Shown: positions 28,796-38,296, numbered from the stretch's first letter. The stretch: 64,000 nt of DNA from Mycolicibacter heraklionensis (GCF_019645815.1 NZ_CP080997.1:2980880-3044879); one strand, 5' to 3'. Notes: a model not told the origin generated them from the sequence alone. A program made the numbers and translations.

Positions 28796-30870
28796 ATCGG
28801 CCGGGTGGCAAGGTAGCCATCCTCGGCGGCGGTATGGCGGGGCTGAGCGCCGCCTGGCGGCTGAGCGAACCCGGCTGGCGAGACCGCTTCGACTCCATCA
28901 CCGTCTACCAGCGCGGTTGGCGTCTCGGCGGCAAAGGCGCTTCCAGCCGTGGCCGGCACGGCCGCATCGAAGAGCACGGCCTGCACATCTGGCTGGGCTC
29001 CTACCAGAACGCCTTCACTCTGCTTCGTGAGTGCTATGCCGAACTCGACCGGGCCACAACCGATCCGGCAGCGCCGATCAGCACCTGGGACCAGGCCCTG
29101 ATTCCGGCGGACAACGTGGGGCTGGCCGACCGGGTCGGCAGCGATTGGTTGGTCTGGCTGGGCAGCTTCACCCGCACCGACGGACTGCCCGGCGACCCGG
29201 ACGGCACCGGCCTGGAGATGACGGTGGTGGAATTCACCGTCCGGGCGCTGCGACTGGTCCGCGATTTCGCCGAATCCCTGCGCGGCACCGTCGTTCCCGG
29301 ACTCACGTTGTCCATCCACCCGGACCCGCCGCCCACCGAGCGATGGATCGACGCGGTCATCGACGCGACGCTGGCAGCACTGCTTGCGCTGGGCGATCCG
29401 CAGACGGCCCGCAGCGGCCTGTCCGCGGTGATCGACGGCGCGGTGGCGGCGGCGCGCGCCGCGCTGGACTACGAGCGGCGGCCCGACCATCGACGGTCGT
29501 GGCTGCTGCTGTCTCTGATGACCGCGGTGATCCGCGGAATCCTTGCCGACCACCTGGTGACCGACCCACGCGGGATGCGGGCCATCAACGACGAAGATTT
29601 CAACGACTGGATCCTGCGCCACGGTGCACACCCCGACGTCACCGAATTCGCGCTGGTGCGCGGCATGTACGACCTGGTCTTCGGGTACCGCGACGCCGAT
29701 CCCGGCCAGCCGGCGTTCGCCGCCGGGCTGGCGGTCTTTCTGACCGGTCAGGTGCTGTTCGGCTACCAGGGGTCGATCTTCTGGAAGATGACCGCCGGGA
29801 TGGGTGACGTCGTCATCGCTCCGCTGTACCAGGCGTTGCGGCGGCGCGGTGTGGAGTTCGAGTTCTTCCACCGACTCGACGCGCTGCAGCTGGACGCCGC
29901 GCGACAAGCGGTCGACACCATCACGTTTGGCCGGCAGGTGCGGCTCGCCGACGGCCTCACCGGCTACCAGCCGTTGACCACGGTGCACGGCTTGCCGGTG
30001 TTCCCCAGCGCTCCGCTGACCAACCAACTCGCCACGCCCGACCAGATCCCCGAGGGCGGTTGGCATGCCTTGGAAACCCATTGGTCGGACAGCCCCGACG
30101 CCGAGTCCCGGGTGCTGCGGCGAGGTGTCGACTTCGACCACATCGTCCTGGCCGTGTCCCTGGGCATGCTGCCGGTGGTCGCTGCGGAGCTGATCGAAGA
30201 CCAGCCGGAGTGGCGGCAGATGACCACGAAGATACAAACCGTCGCCACCCAGGCCTTCCAGATCTGGTTGCGCGCGTGCGAACCGGCGCTGGGCTGGAAC
30301 GATCCGGGCGTGACGCTCAGTGCCTACGTTCCCCCGTTCGAGACCTGGGCGTCCATGCCGCAGACTCTGTGGGCCGAAGACTGGCCCGAGCAGGATCGCC
30401 CCGCAACGGTGGCCTATTTCTGCGGCACCCTGGATGCGGCCTGGCCCACCGACGAGGTCGGGCCGGGTTACCTGCACCGACACCAGCAGCGGGTCCATCG
30501 GCAGGTCGCCGACCACCTCGACAAGCACCTGCACCGGTTCCTTCCCGGCGCGGCCGGTGAAGACGGATTCGACTGGCGGTTGCTCAGCGGCGCCGACGGC
30601 GAAACCGGCTGCGCCGCAGTGGAAACCCAGCATGTCAGCGTCAACGTCGACCCCTCGGACCGGTATGTGCAGTCGATCCCCGGCACCGACCGATACCGGC
30701 TGCGCGCGGACGAGAGCGGCTACGACAACCTGGTTCTGGCCGGCGATTGGACCGACTCCGGAATGAACGCCGGGTGCATCGAGGCGGCCGTCATGTCGGG
30801 CCTGCAGGCCGCGAACGCCCTGGCGGGACGGCACCGGTACCACCGCATTCGCGGCCTGTACCTGCCCTAG
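28792..30870 (+). CDS. Phytoene desaturase-like FAD oxidoreductase
   Basis: Flavoprotein of 692 residues from a GTG overlapping the cyclase stop. The N-terminal dinucleotide motif is V-A-I-L-G-G-G-M-A-G-L-S-A-A, followed by R-G-W-R-L-G-G-K-G and E-E-H-G-L-H-I-W-L-G-S-Y-Q-N. The C-terminal FAD motif is L-V-L-A-G-D-W-T-D-S-G, then G-C-I-E-A-A-V-M-S-G. This combination is typical of carotenoid, phytoene and hydroxysqualene desaturase-type enzymes, though this protein is longer than most. The true substrate is unknown. Last gene of the operon; the prenyl diphosphate synthase across the divergent promoter supports an isoprenoid role. Confidence 0.85.
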   Translation: MNRPGGKVAILGGGMAGLSAAWRLSEPGWRDRFDSITVYQRGWRLGGKGASSRGRHGRIEEHGLHIWLGSYQNAFTLLRECYAELDRATTDPAAPISTWDQALIPADNVGLADRVGSDWLVWLGSFTRTDGLPGDPDGTGLEMTVVEFTVRALRLVRDFAESLRGTVVPGLTLSIHPDPPPTERWIDAVIDATLAALLALGDPQTARSGLSAVIDGAVAAARAALDYERRPDHRRSWLLLSLMTAVIRGILADHLVTDPRGMRAINDEDFNDWILRHGAHPDVTEFALVRGMYDLVFGYRDADPGQPAFAAGLAVFLTGQVLFGYQGSIFWKMTAGMGDVVIAPLYQALRRRGVEFEFFHRLDALQLDAARQAVDTITFGRQVRLADGLTGYQPLTTVHGLPVFPSAPLTNQLATPDQIPEGGWHALETHWSDSPDAESRVLRRGVDFDHIVLAVSLGMLPVVAAELIEDQPEWRQMTTKIQTVATQAFQIWLRACEPALGWNDPGVTLSAYVPPFETWASMPQTLWAEDWPEQDRPATVAYFCGTLDAAWPTDEVGPGYLHRHQQRVHRQVADHLDKHLHRFLPGAAGEDGFDWRLLSGADGETGCAAVETQHVSVNVDPSDRYVQSIPGTDRYRLRADESGYDNLVLAGDWTDSGMNAGCIEAAVMSGLQAANALAGRHRYHRIRGLYLP

Positions 30871-31568
30871 CCGTTCGGTACTTTCGCCGCGATCTGCCCG
30901 GCGATGACCACCGCGGAGTCCTTGGGGTCCGCGCTGCAGGTGTTGACATCAACCACGACGTTGTTGGCCACGGTCAACGCCCGCCCGCAGGCCCAGCTCA
31001 CGTCGTTGCCCGCGTTGTCCTGGGTCGCGACGGTGCTCAGCATGCCGTCGGCGTTGACGATGGGCCCGGCGGTCCAGGTGGTGCCGCTCTGCAGGTGGCT
31101 GTATTCGTGGCAGGCCGGCCATTGTCGGGCGGCGTCGGCGAAGAATGCGGCGGCCTGCTGGGCTGACGGAAACGCGACGACGGCCTGCTCGACGAAGTGC
31201 TCGAAGTCGTCGCCCTCACTGAGCGCCTGCTCCCGCACCCCGGTGTAGCCGCTGTCGGCGTATACCGGGGCCTGGGCCGCACCGTCGATGGCCAGGCATT
31301 CTTGCGGTTGCATGGTGGCGCTGTCATCGGACAGGGCGGTGTGGGTGCGAGTGACGGCCATGTCGGTCGCCGCCATGATCGGATTGATCTGCTCGGGGGT
31401 GAGCAGCAGAGCGCGCAGGGCGTCCTCGGCGACGGGCGCGACGGCATGGGTCGTCGTCGGCGACGTAGGGGTGGTGGCGGCCGGTTTCAAGACGCCCCCC
31501 GGGCGGCCACACCCGGCGGCCAGCACAGCGCCCGCGACAACAAGTACCCACGCAGAAGAAACCCGCAT
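30867..31568 (-). CDS. Lipoprotein with PknH-like sensor domain
   Basis: Exported lipoprotein of 233 residues. The ATG giving M-R-V-S-S-A-W starts a signal peptide with lipobox L-A-A-G-C, so the mature protein begins at Cys anchored in the membrane. A Thr/Pro linker is followed by a PknH_C-type sensor domain (R-A-L-L-L-T-P-E-Q-I-N-P-I-M) and paired cysteines (E-C, A-C-H, W-A-C-G, T-C-S), as in PknH and the LppH group. An ATG at 31613 would place extra residues before the signal peptide and is less likely. It is convergent with the desaturase-like gene by 4 bases. Confidence 0.87.
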   Translation of the reverse strand: MRVSSAWVLVVAGAVLAAGCGRPGGVLKPAATTPTSPTTTHAVAPVAEDALRALLLTPEQINPIMAATDMAVTRTHTALSDDSATMQPQECLAIDGAAQAPVYADSGYTGVREQALSEGDDFEHFVEQAVVAFPSAQQAAAFFADAARQWPACHEYSHLQSGTTWTAGPIVNADGMLSTVATQDNAGNDVSWACGRALTVANNVVVDVNTCSADPKDSAVVIAGQIAAKVPNG

Positions 31569-31784
31569 GCGATCACCCCGACATCCCGACCCCCGGATCA
31601 GCGCGCCAGTCATCAGCGTCGCCGATCAGCTCCCGTCGCCACCCTAGCGCCGTCCGGGACGCTTCGCCGGTCTCACCGCCGGGGCGACGGCCCCGGACGA
31701 TCGAAGTTTACGTCGTAAGCATCGGCGGGTATCCCGAGCCAATCGGCGGCCACCCCGGCCCGCCGAAGGAGGGAGACACACCCC

Positions 31785-32021
31785 ATGAGCGACCAGGACA
31801 GTGGGCCCGAGGCCGGCATCAAAGGCGTTGTCGAAGATGTCAAGGGCAAAGCCAAAGAAGCTCTAGGCACAGTGACCGGTGACGACTCACTGAAGCGGGA
31901 AGGCCAAGCGCAGCAGGACAAGGCCGAAGCTCAACGCGAGGTTGCGGCCAAGGAAGCGGAGGCCGAAAAGGCCCGCGCCAAGGCCGCTGCGGACGAGGCA
32001 CGCGAGCGTGCCGAACAGTAA
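31785..32021 (+). CDS. CsbD family stress-response protein
   Basis: A 78-residue CsbD-like protein: G-I-K-G-V-V-E-D-V-K-G-K-A-K-E-A-L-G, then G-D-D-S-L-K-R-E-G-Q-A-Q-Q-D-K-A, followed by an Ala/Glu/Lys helix. CsbD proteins are general-stress induced; their function is unknown. The ATG has a GAAGGAGGGAG ribosome site. A DoxX-like gene follows after 24 bases on the same strand, so they are probably co-transcribed. Confidence 0.9.
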   Translation: MSDQDSGPEAGIKGVVEDVKGKAKEALGTVTGDDSLKREGQAQQDKAEAQREVAAKEAEAEKARAKAAADEARERAEQ

Positions 32022-32045
32022 TCCCACCGGCGACAAGGGGCTCCC

Positions 32046-32774
32046 GTGTTGATGCGAAAGATCGCCCGTCCACTGCTCGCGGCAGCGTTTATCGGTCAAG
32101 GCGTGGACGCGTTGCGCCGGCCGCAGCAAGCCGGGCAGACGGCCCGTCCGGCGTTCGACGGACTCAAACAGCTGCCCGACGAGATAGCGGCGAAGGTGCC
32201 CACCGACGTCGAAGCATTCGCCAAAGCCAACGCGCTGGTGCAGATCGGCGGTGGCGCTTTGCTGGCCAGCGGCAGGCTGCCGCGGGTTGCGGCCGCGGTG
32301 CTGGCATGCACGGTCGTCCCGGGCAGCGCAGGGGGGCACATGTTCTGGGCGGAGTCCGACGCGCACCGCAGGACCGAGCAGCGCCAAGCGTTCCTGACCG
32401 ACGTCAGCCTGATCGGCGGACTGATGATCGCCGCCGCCGACACCGAAGGAAAACCTTCGCTGGGCTGGCGGGCCCGTCGGGCCGCGCGGCGCACCTATCG
32501 GCGGGCCGCCACCGCCTTGCCCACCACGTCCGGTGATACCGCGCTGGAGGCAGTCGGCGACAAGGTGAGCGCAGGCTTGCTGACCGGCCTGGAACACAGT
32601 CGCGAACTCGCCGAGCGGGTGAGTGCGAAGGCCGGACCGTTGCTCGAGTCGGCCGGCGAACGGGGAGCACAGCTCGCCGAAGTCGCCGCCGACCGCGGAA
32701 CCGAGCTGGCGCAGGCGGCCCGAGAAGGCGCGACCACACTGGCTGGCAGCGCCCGGCGGCGCCTGTTCAGTTGA
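32046..32774 (+). CDS. DoxX family membrane protein with helical tail
   Basis: A 242-residue protein (GTG at 32046; TTG and ATG follow at 32049 and 32052, the latter giving M-R-K-I-A-R-P). The first 140 residues are DoxX-like with four hydrophobic segments: R-P-L-L-A-A-A-F-I-G-Q-G, A-N-A-L-V-Q-I-G-G-G-A-L-L-A, V-A-A-A-V-L-A-C-T-V-V-P and S-L-I-G-G-L-M-I-A. The C-terminal 90 residues are an Ala-rich charged helix. Its exact role is unknown; other DoxX proteins act in redox or thiol stress. The end overlaps the convergent ycaQ-like gene by 8 bases. Confidence 0.85.
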   Translation: MLMRKIARPLLAAAFIGQGVDALRRPQQAGQTARPAFDGLKQLPDEIAAKVPTDVEAFAKANALVQIGGGALLASGRLPRVAAAVLACTVVPGSAGGHMFWAESDAHRRTEQRQAFLTDVSLIGGLMIAAADTEGKPSLGWRARRAARRTYRRAATALPTTSGDTALEAVGDKVSAGLLTGLEHSRELAERVSAKAGPLLESAGERGAQLAEVAADRGTELAQAAREGATTLAGSARRRLFS

Positions 32775-33981
32775 CGAGCACCCGCCGGCGCAGCTCGGCT
32801 GCCAGGTCCCCGCGCTCCCCCACGCTCACCTGGCTCAGCCCGAGCCAGGACGCCATCGACGTCAGCTCGCCGATCAGCGCCTCGGCCACCCGGCCGCGCG
32901 ACCGGCCCTCTTCGGCGAACGCCCCGACCACGTGCAGGGCATCGTGTTGCCGGTCGGCCTTGAGGTCCACCCGGCCCACCAGCTCCCCGTCCAGCAGGAA
33001 CGGCCACACGTAATAGCCGTACTGGCGTTTGGGCGCCGGGGTATAGATCTCGATGCGATAAAAGAAATTGAACAGCCGCTGCACCCGCGGCCGGAAGAAG
33101 ATCAGCGGATCGAACGGGCAGAGCAGCGCGGTGCCGCGGTCGGTTCGCGGAATCGACTGCCCGGAAAGCAGATAAGCGGCAGCGTTCCAGCCATCCACCT
33201 GTACGGGTTCCAGTTCGCCGGCGGCCACCAGCTTCGCGATCGCCGGTTTCACCTGGGCGGCCGACAGCCGGAAGTAGTCGCGCAGGTCGGCCTCGGTCCC
33301 CACCCCCAGCGCGCCGGCGGCGCGGCGGACCAGCTCTTGTACCGCTTCGTCGTCGTCGACCTCTCGCGCCAGCACCTGGGCCGGCAGCACGTTCTCCACC
33401 AGGTCGTAGTGCCGGGCGAACCCGACCCGGGTGGCGGTGGTGAGCACTCCGGCGGCGAACAGCGCCTCGGCCACCCACTTGGTGTCACTGCGGTTCCACC
33501 AGGGCCCACTGCCCGCCCGACCCGAGCCGGCGGCCAGGTGCTCCTCGATCTCGCCGGCGGTGGCCGGGCCCAACTCGGAGATCGCTGCGACGATGCCGTC
33601 GGCCAGCTCAGGGTTGGGTCGTACGTTGCCCCACCGGCCGTGGGTGTACTGCCGCATCCGCCACCGCAACAGCGGCCAGTCCTCGACGGCCATCAGCGCC
33701 GCCTCGTGTGCCCAGTACTCGACCAACAACCGCGGCGAGCGAGCGCTGTGGCTCCACGCGGCACGGTCCAGCACGGTCCGGTCATAGGGGCCGAGCCGGC
33801 TGAACACCGGCGCGTAGTGGGCACGTACCGCCACCGACACCGAGTCGAGTTGCAGTACCTGAATGCGGGAGACCAGCCGCTTCAGGTGCGCCCTGGCGAC
33901 AGTCGCAGCGGGCTTGGTCTGCGTGAAACCCTGTGCCGCAACGGCGATTCGGCGCGCCTGCGCTACGGTCAGGACCGGCAC
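32767..33981 (-). CDS. YcaQ-like winged-helix DNA glycosylase family protein
   Basis: Member of the AlkX/YcaQ family of HTH_42 proteins, which unhook DNA interstrand crosslinks. It shows V-L-Q-L-D-S-V-S-V (the QxD catalytic motif), Y-W-A-H-E-A-A-L-M and several winged-helix repeats. C-terminal hallmark strings are [14 protein letters not shown] and [16 protein letters not shown]. The GTG start ([11 protein letters not shown]) overlaps the dfrA end by 13 bases and gives 404 residues; a start at 34038 is possible. It is in an operon with dfrA and thyA. Confidence 0.87.
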   Translation of the reverse strand: MPVLTVAQARRIAVAAQGFTQTKPAATVARAHLKRLVSRIQVLQLDSVSVAVRAHYAPVFSRLGPYDRTVLDRAAWSHSARSPRLLVEYWAHEAALMAVEDWPLLRWRMRQYTHGRWGNVRPNPELADGIVAAISELGPATAGEIEEHLAAGSGRAGSGPWWNRSDTKWVAEALFAAGVLTTATRVGFARHYDLVENVLPAQVLAREVDDDEAVQELVRRAAGALGVGTEADLRDYFRLSAAQVKPAIAKLVAAGELEPVQVDGWNAAAYLLSGQSIPRTDRGTALLCPFDPLIFFRPRVQRLFNFFYRIEIYTPAPKRQYGYYVWPFLLDGELVGRVDLKADRQHDALHVVGAFAEEGRSRGRVAEALIGELTSMASWLGLSQVSVGERGDLAAELRRRVLVN

Positions 33982-34463
33982 GAAGTCCGGTGATAGGTCA
34001 GATAGCGGTAGCGCAGACCGGTTCGGCTGGTCAACCACTCCCCGGTGCTGGCCTGCCAGGACTGGTCGAGCACGGGCGCCACGGTGTCGCCGTCCTGCAC
34101 CGGCAGGTCGATATCGACCTCGGTCACTTCGCAGCGGCTGGCCAGCGGCAACGCCAGCGCGTAGATCTCCGCGCCGCCCACCACCCAGATGTCGTCGCCG
34201 TCGAGGGCTTGCTCCAGGGTCGGCACGACGGTGGCGCCGTCGGCGACATAGTCCGGCTGTCGCGTGAGCACGACATTGCGCCGGTCCGGCAACGGCCGGA
34301 CCTTGGCGGGCAGCGATTCCCAGGTCAGCCGCCCCATCACCACGGTGTGGCCCACGGTGAGCTGCTTGTAGCGGGCCTGATCCTCAGGCACCCGCCAGGG
34401 GATGCCACCGGCACGGCCGATCACCCCGGACTTCGACTGAGCCCAGATCAGACTGATCGTCAT
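33969..34463 (-). CDS. dfrA: Dihydrofolate reductase
   Basis: NADPH-dependent reduction of dihydrofolate to tetrahydrofolate. It has 164 residues, five more than in M. tuberculosis. Landmarks are L-I-W-A-Q, the substrate-site stretch I-P-W-R-V-P-E-D with its conserved Asp, the NADPH motif [12 protein letters not shown] and V-V-G-G-A-E-I-Y-A. The ATG overlaps the thyA stop by 4 bases. Coupling to thyA fits, because ThyA generates dihydrofolate. Confidence 0.97.
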   Translation of the reverse strand: MTISLIWAQSKSGVIGRAGGIPWRVPEDQARYKQLTVGHTVVMGRLTWESLPAKVRPLPDRRNVVLTRQPDYVADGATVVPTLEQALDGDDIWVVGGAEIYALALPLASRCEVTEVDIDLPVQDGDTVAPVLDQSWQASTGEWLTSRTGLRYRYLTYHRTSCRS

Positions 34464-35260
34464 ACCGCCACGGGCGCCTTGATCGCCGGGTGCGGATCAT
34501 AGTCGCAGATCTCGATGTCGTCGTAGGTGTAATCGAAGATCGAATCACGTTTCCCCAGAACCAGTTTGGGGTATGCCCGGGGCTGCCGGGACAGCTGCTC
34601 GCGCACCTGATCGACGTGATTGTCATAGATGTGACAGTCCCCGCCGGTCCAGACGAACTCACCGACGCCCAGCCCGGCCTGCGCGGCCATCATGTGGGTG
34701 AGCAGCGCGTAGCTGGCGATGTTGAACGGCACGCCGAGGAACAGGTCGGCGCTGCGCTGATAGAGCTGGCAGGACAGCTTCCCGTCGGCGACGTAGAACT
34801 GGAACAGGGCGTGGCAGGGCGCCAGCGCCATCTTGTCCAGTTCGCTGACGTTCCACGCCGAGACGATGATGCGGCGCGAATCCGGGTCGGTGCGCAGCAA
34901 CTCCACCGCGCGCGCGATCTGATCGATGTGTTCTCCGGATGGGGTCGGCCAAGACCGCCACTGCACGCCGTAGACCGGCCCGAGATCACCGGTCGCGCTA
35001 GCCCATTCGTCCCAAATGGTGACCCCGTGCTCGTTAAGCCAGGCGATGTTGGAGTCACCGCGCAGAAACCACAGCAGCTCGTAGATCACCGACTTCAGGT
35101 GCACCTTCTTGGTGGTGATCAGCGGGAATCCGGCGGCCAGGTCGTAGCGCAACTGGTGGCCGAACAGGCTGCGGGTGCCGGTGCCGGTACGGTCCGCCTT
35201 CGGGGTTCCGCTCTCAAGCACCAACCGCAGCAGATCCTCGTACGGGGTCGCGATCGGCAC
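34460..35260 (-). CDS. thyA: Thymidylate synthase (classical)
   Basis: Methylates dUMP with methylenetetrahydrofolate, yielding dTMP and dihydrofolate. It has 266 residues. The nucleophile is the Cys in [12 protein letters not shown]. Folate and dUMP motifs are present ([24 protein letters not shown] and D-C-H-I-Y-D-N-H). First gene of the thyA-dfrA-ycaQ operon. It coexists with thyX at 21 kb. Confidence 0.97.
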   Translation of the reverse strand: MPIATPYEDLLRLVLESGTPKADRTGTGTRSLFGHQLRYDLAAGFPLITTKKVHLKSVIYELLWFLRGDSNIAWLNEHGVTIWDEWASATGDLGPVYGVQWRSWPTPSGEHIDQIARAVELLRTDPDSRRIIVSAWNVSELDKMALAPCHALFQFYVADGKLSCQLYQRSADLFLGVPFNIASYALLTHMMAAQAGLGVGEFVWTGGDCHIYDNHVDQVREQLSRQPRAYPKLVLGKRDSIFDYTYDDIEICDYDPHPAIKAPVAV

Positions 35261-35302
35261 GCCGCCAGCTTAGCGGCGATCGGTCGGAGTACAACGGAGG
35301 CC

Positions 35303-36043
35303 ATGCCCACGATCACCGACACCATCACCACGCCCGACGGCGACTGCCCCGTTCACCTGTTCACGCCGGAGGGGCCCGGGCCCTGGCCCGGCGTCGTGAT
35401 GTATCCCGACGCCGGCGGGGTCCGGGCGGCCTTCGACCAGATGGCCGCCGAACTGGCCGGCTACGGCTACGCCGTGCTGCTTCCCGATGTGTATTACCGG
35501 CAGCCCGGCTGGGCGCCGTTCGACATGGCCACGGTGTTCGCCGACGCCAAGGAGCGCGGTCGGCTGTTCTCGATGATCGGGCAGGTGACCCCGGACCGGA
35601 TGGCCACCGACGCCCAGGCGTTCTTCGACTATCTGTCCGGCCGGCCCGAAGTGCGCGGGGAGAAGTTCGGCGTGTGCGGCTACTGCATGGGCGGACGCAC
35701 GTCGGTCGTGGTCGCCGGGCACGTGCCCGACCGGGTGGCAGCGGCGGCGTCGTTCCATGGCGGCGGCTTGGTCACCGACGCCGCGGACAGTCCCCACCTG
35801 CTGGCCGACCGGATGACGGCCACCGTCTATGTGGCCGGCGCCGAGAACGACGCGTCGTTCACGCAGGCGCATGCCGCGACCCTGGACGAGGCGCTCAGCG
35901 CCGCGGGCGTCACGCACACCGTGGAGTTCTATCCGGCCGCGCACGGTTTCGCGGTGCCCGACAACGCGCCCTATGACGCCGACGCCGCGGCCCGGCACTG
36001 GGCGGCGATGCGGCAGGTGTTCGGCGCCACGCTGACCGGATAG
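35303..36043 (+). CDS. Dienelactone hydrolase family protein (Rv2765-like)
   Basis: Alpha/beta hydrolase of 246 residues. The nucleophile is Cys in the elbow G-Y-C-M-G-G, as in dienelactone hydrolases. The acid is likely in G-A-E-N-D-A-S-F and the base is His in P-A-A-H-G-F-A-V-P. The ATG has an ACGGAGG ribosome site. It is divergent from thyA, like Rv2765 next to Rv2764c. It probably hydrolyses cyclic esters or lactones; substrate unknown. Confidence 0.92.
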   Translation: MPTITDTITTPDGDCPVHLFTPEGPGPWPGVVMYPDAGGVRAAFDQMAAELAGYGYAVLLPDVYYRQPGWAPFDMATVFADAKERGRLFSMIGQVTPDRMATDAQAFFDYLSGRPEVRGEKFGVCGYCMGGRTSVVVAGHVPDRVAAAASFHGGGLVTDAADSPHLLADRMTATVYVAGAENDASFTQAHAATLDEALSAAGVTHTVEFYPAAHGFAVPDNAPYDADAAARHWAAMRQVFGATLTG

Positions 36044-36058
36044 ATCCGGTCCATTATT

Positions 36059-36089
36059 TGCCTTAAAGGCATTTTTGCCTAGTGGGCAA
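36059..36089. promoter_or_regulatory. Tandem inverted repeats, probable TetR operator
   Basis: Two similar palindromes lie side by side: TGCC-N5-GGCA (36059-36071) and TTGCC-N5-GGCAA (36075-36089). Their centres are about 17 bases apart, in an AT-rich stretch just 21 bases before the tetR start at 36110. Spacing and placement suggest cooperative autoregulation by that TetR protein. Confidence 0.6.
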
Positions 36090-36109
36090 TATTTCTGTAC
36101 GCTGGCGGC

Positions 36110-36739
36110 ATGACCGGGTTGCGTGAACGCAAGAAAGCCGACACCCGTCGTGCCCTCTCCGACGCCACCCTCCAACTGGCCCTCGATCGCGGTCTGGAGA
36201 ACGTGACCCGGGAAGACATCGCAGGTCTCGCCGGAGTGTCACTGCGGACGTTCAGCAATTACTTCTCCACCAAGTACGAAGCGCTGGCCTACCGGCAGAC
36301 CGAGCGTCTGCGCCGCAGTGTCGCCCTGCTACGTGAGCGTCCCGATCACGAGCCGCTGTGGACATCGATCACCGAAGCCATCCTCGGGCCGATCCAAGAC
36401 GACTTCGCCGCCGCAACCGGTGACGCGAACAGGCCACCGAACCGCGTCGAACTTGCCGCGCTCCGCACGATGCTGGCGAACAGCGACCTCCGTAACACCT
36501 TTCCCCGCACCCTGTTCGACGACTTCGCCACGGCGATCGCCGAGCGCACCGGCACCGATTCGGAGCGTGACACCTTTCCGCGCCTCGCCGCAGCGGTGGT
36601 CCACGCGGTCGTCGAGGCCACCATGGACAGCTACGTGATGCTGGACCCGCCGGTCGCCTACCCGCGGTTGCTGCGCGCCGCGTTCGCCGACGTCGCCGCG
36701 GGGCTTCCCGCACCCGCCGACAGGAAGGCCGAAGCGTGA
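36110..36739 (+). CDS. TetR family transcriptional regulator
   Basis: A 209-residue TetR repressor. The HTH is at residues about 25-50 (N-V-T-R-E-D-I-A-G-L-A-G-V-S-L-R-T-F-S-N-Y-F), followed by a helical ligand domain with the MftR/ACP-like pattern of actinobacterial members. The stop overlaps the GTG of the downstream monooxygenase, so the pair is an operon. It probably represses its own promoter through the tandem TTGCC/GGCAA repeats upstream. Confidence 0.9.
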   Translation: MTGLRERKKADTRRALSDATLQLALDRGLENVTREDIAGLAGVSLRTFSNYFSTKYEALAYRQTERLRRSVALLRERPDHEPLWTSITEAILGPIQDDFAAATGDANRPPNRVELAALRTMLANSDLRNTFPRTLFDDFATAIAERTGTDSERDTFPRLAAAVVHAVVEATMDSYVMLDPPVAYPRLLRAAFADVAAGLPAPADRKAEA

Positions 36740-38274
36740 CCGCTGCAGCAGAGCACCCCGTGGTCGTCGCCGGCGCCGGGCCCAACGGGCTGATGTTGGG
36801 GTGCGAGCTCGCCCTGGCCGGAGTCCACCCCGTGGTGCTCGACCAGCTGCCCGGCCCCAGCTCGGAACCCAAGGCTAATGGCCTTGTCGGGCAAGTGGTT
36901 CGGATGCTCGACCTGCGAGGGCTCTACAACAGGTTCAGCGGCGTAGCCGGTCCCCCACAGCCCGTCCCCGCGTGGATGTTCTCCGGGATGGCCCTGGATC
37001 TGTCGATGAGCTTCACCGGCGCCCGGCCCAACCCGATGCATCTACTCCCGGTGGCCCAGCCGCAGTTGGTGCGCCGCCTCCTGGAGCGGGCCGGCGAGCT
37101 CGGCGTCGACGTTCGCTGGGACCACCGGCTCACCGGCCTGGCCACCCGGGACGACGCAGTGGTGGCTAAGGTCAGCTCCCCCGACGGCGACTACGTCCTG
37201 CGCGCCGGCTATCTGGTGGGCGCCGACGGCGGCCACAGCATCGTGCGCAAGACGGCCGGAATCGCCTTTCCTGGGACCACGGCGCCGACGGTTTCCCGGT
37301 TGGCCCATGTGCACATCCCGGAGCGCCTGCGCGCCGCCGATCGCAGCCTTCGGATACCGGGATTCGGTCGGATCGCCCATGGCCACAACCGGTTTGACAA
37401 CGGAATGGTGATCTTCGGCGAGCTCGAACCCGATCGGTCACTGTTGGGCACACTGGAGTTCGGCCGGTCGGGGGACACCGGCCCGATGACGCTTGCCGAG
37501 CTCCGGCAAAGCCTGCAGCGCATCCTGGGCGTCGACGTCGCGTTCGCCGAGCCGCCCGGGCCCGGCCCGCACGCGTTGCGCCGGATCGACGGGCAGAACA
37601 GCCGCCAGGCCGAGCGCTACCGCGCTGGACGGGTGCTGCTCCTGGGCGACGCCGCTCATGTCCACAGCGCAATGGGTGGCCCGGGTCTGAATCTGGGATT
37701 GCAGGACACTGCCAACCTCGGCTGGAAGCTGGCCGCTCAGATCAACGGTTGGGCGCCCGACGGGTTGCTGGACACCTACGAGTCCGAGCGTCAGCCGCTG
37801 GGACAGCGGGTGATGATGCACTCGATGGCCCAGACCGCACTGATATCTCCCGGACCGCATGTCGCCGCGCTGCGGGAGCTTTTCGGTGAACTGACCGCGA
37901 TCCCGGCGGTGTCGGCACATCTTGCTGAACTGCTCGCCGGCAGCGATGTCCGTTACGACGTCGGCGACGACCACCGATTGTCCGGTTGGCATGTCCCCGG
38001 CCTCACCTTCGACGACGGCAGCCGGGTCGCCGAACTTTTGCACCGTGGTCGTGCGGTGCTGCTCGACCTGTCCGACGGCACCGCAGCAGCTGCCGCACGG
38101 CCGTGGGCCGATCGGGTCGACGCCACCACGGCTGCGATGTCCGAGCCCCCGGCTGCGGCCATGCTCATCCGTCCCGATGGCTACGTCGCCTGGGCGACCG
38201 ATGACTTCGACTCCAGCCGGCGGCCTTCCCTGGAGGCCGCGCTGAGCCGTTGGTTCGGCGCGCCACGCCCCTGA
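36736..38274 (+). CDS. FAD-dependent aromatic-type monooxygenase
   Basis: Class A flavin monooxygenase of 512 residues, like those acting on phenols, polyketides or rifampicin. The N-terminal FAD motif is V-V-V-A-G-A-G-P-N-G-L-M-L-G, the D-G motif is V-G-A-D-G-G-H-S-I-V-R, and the second FAD motif is G-R-V-L-L-L-G-D-A-A-H-V-H. G-G-P-G-L-N-L-G-L-Q-D follows, and a thioredoxin-like C-terminal domain of about 120 residues is likely. GTG start, coupled to the tetR gene. Substrate unknown; drug or xenobiotic detoxification is plausible from the TetR pairing. Confidence 0.88.
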   Translation: MTAAAEHPVVVAGAGPNGLMLGCELALAGVHPVVLDQLPGPSSEPKANGLVGQVVRMLDLRGLYNRFSGVAGPPQPVPAWMFSGMALDLSMSFTGARPNPMHLLPVAQPQLVRRLLERAGELGVDVRWDHRLTGLATRDDAVVAKVSSPDGDYVLRAGYLVGADGGHSIVRKTAGIAFPGTTAPTVSRLAHVHIPERLRAADRSLRIPGFGRIAHGHNRFDNGMVIFGELEPDRSLLGTLEFGRSGDTGPMTLAELRQSLQRILGVDVAFAEPPGPGPHALRRIDGQNSRQAERYRAGRVLLLGDAAHVHSAMGGPGLNLGLQDTANLGWKLAAQINGWAPDGLLDTYESERQPLGQRVMMHSMAQTALISPGPHVAALRELFGELTAIPAVSAHLAELLAGSDVRYDVGDDHRLSGWHVPGLTFDDGSRVAELLHRGRAVLLDLSDGTAAAAARPWADRVDATTAAMSEPPAAAMLIRPDGYVAWATDDFDSSRRPSLEAALSRWFGAPRP

Positions 38275-38296
38275 CCTCGCCAGGCATCCGCGAAGA

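Noticed and set aside
28657..30843. A 728-codon minus-strand frame opposite the desaturase-like gene
   Set aside because: No recognisable motifs, and the opposite frame has clear FAD motifs at both ends. Shadow of the real gene.
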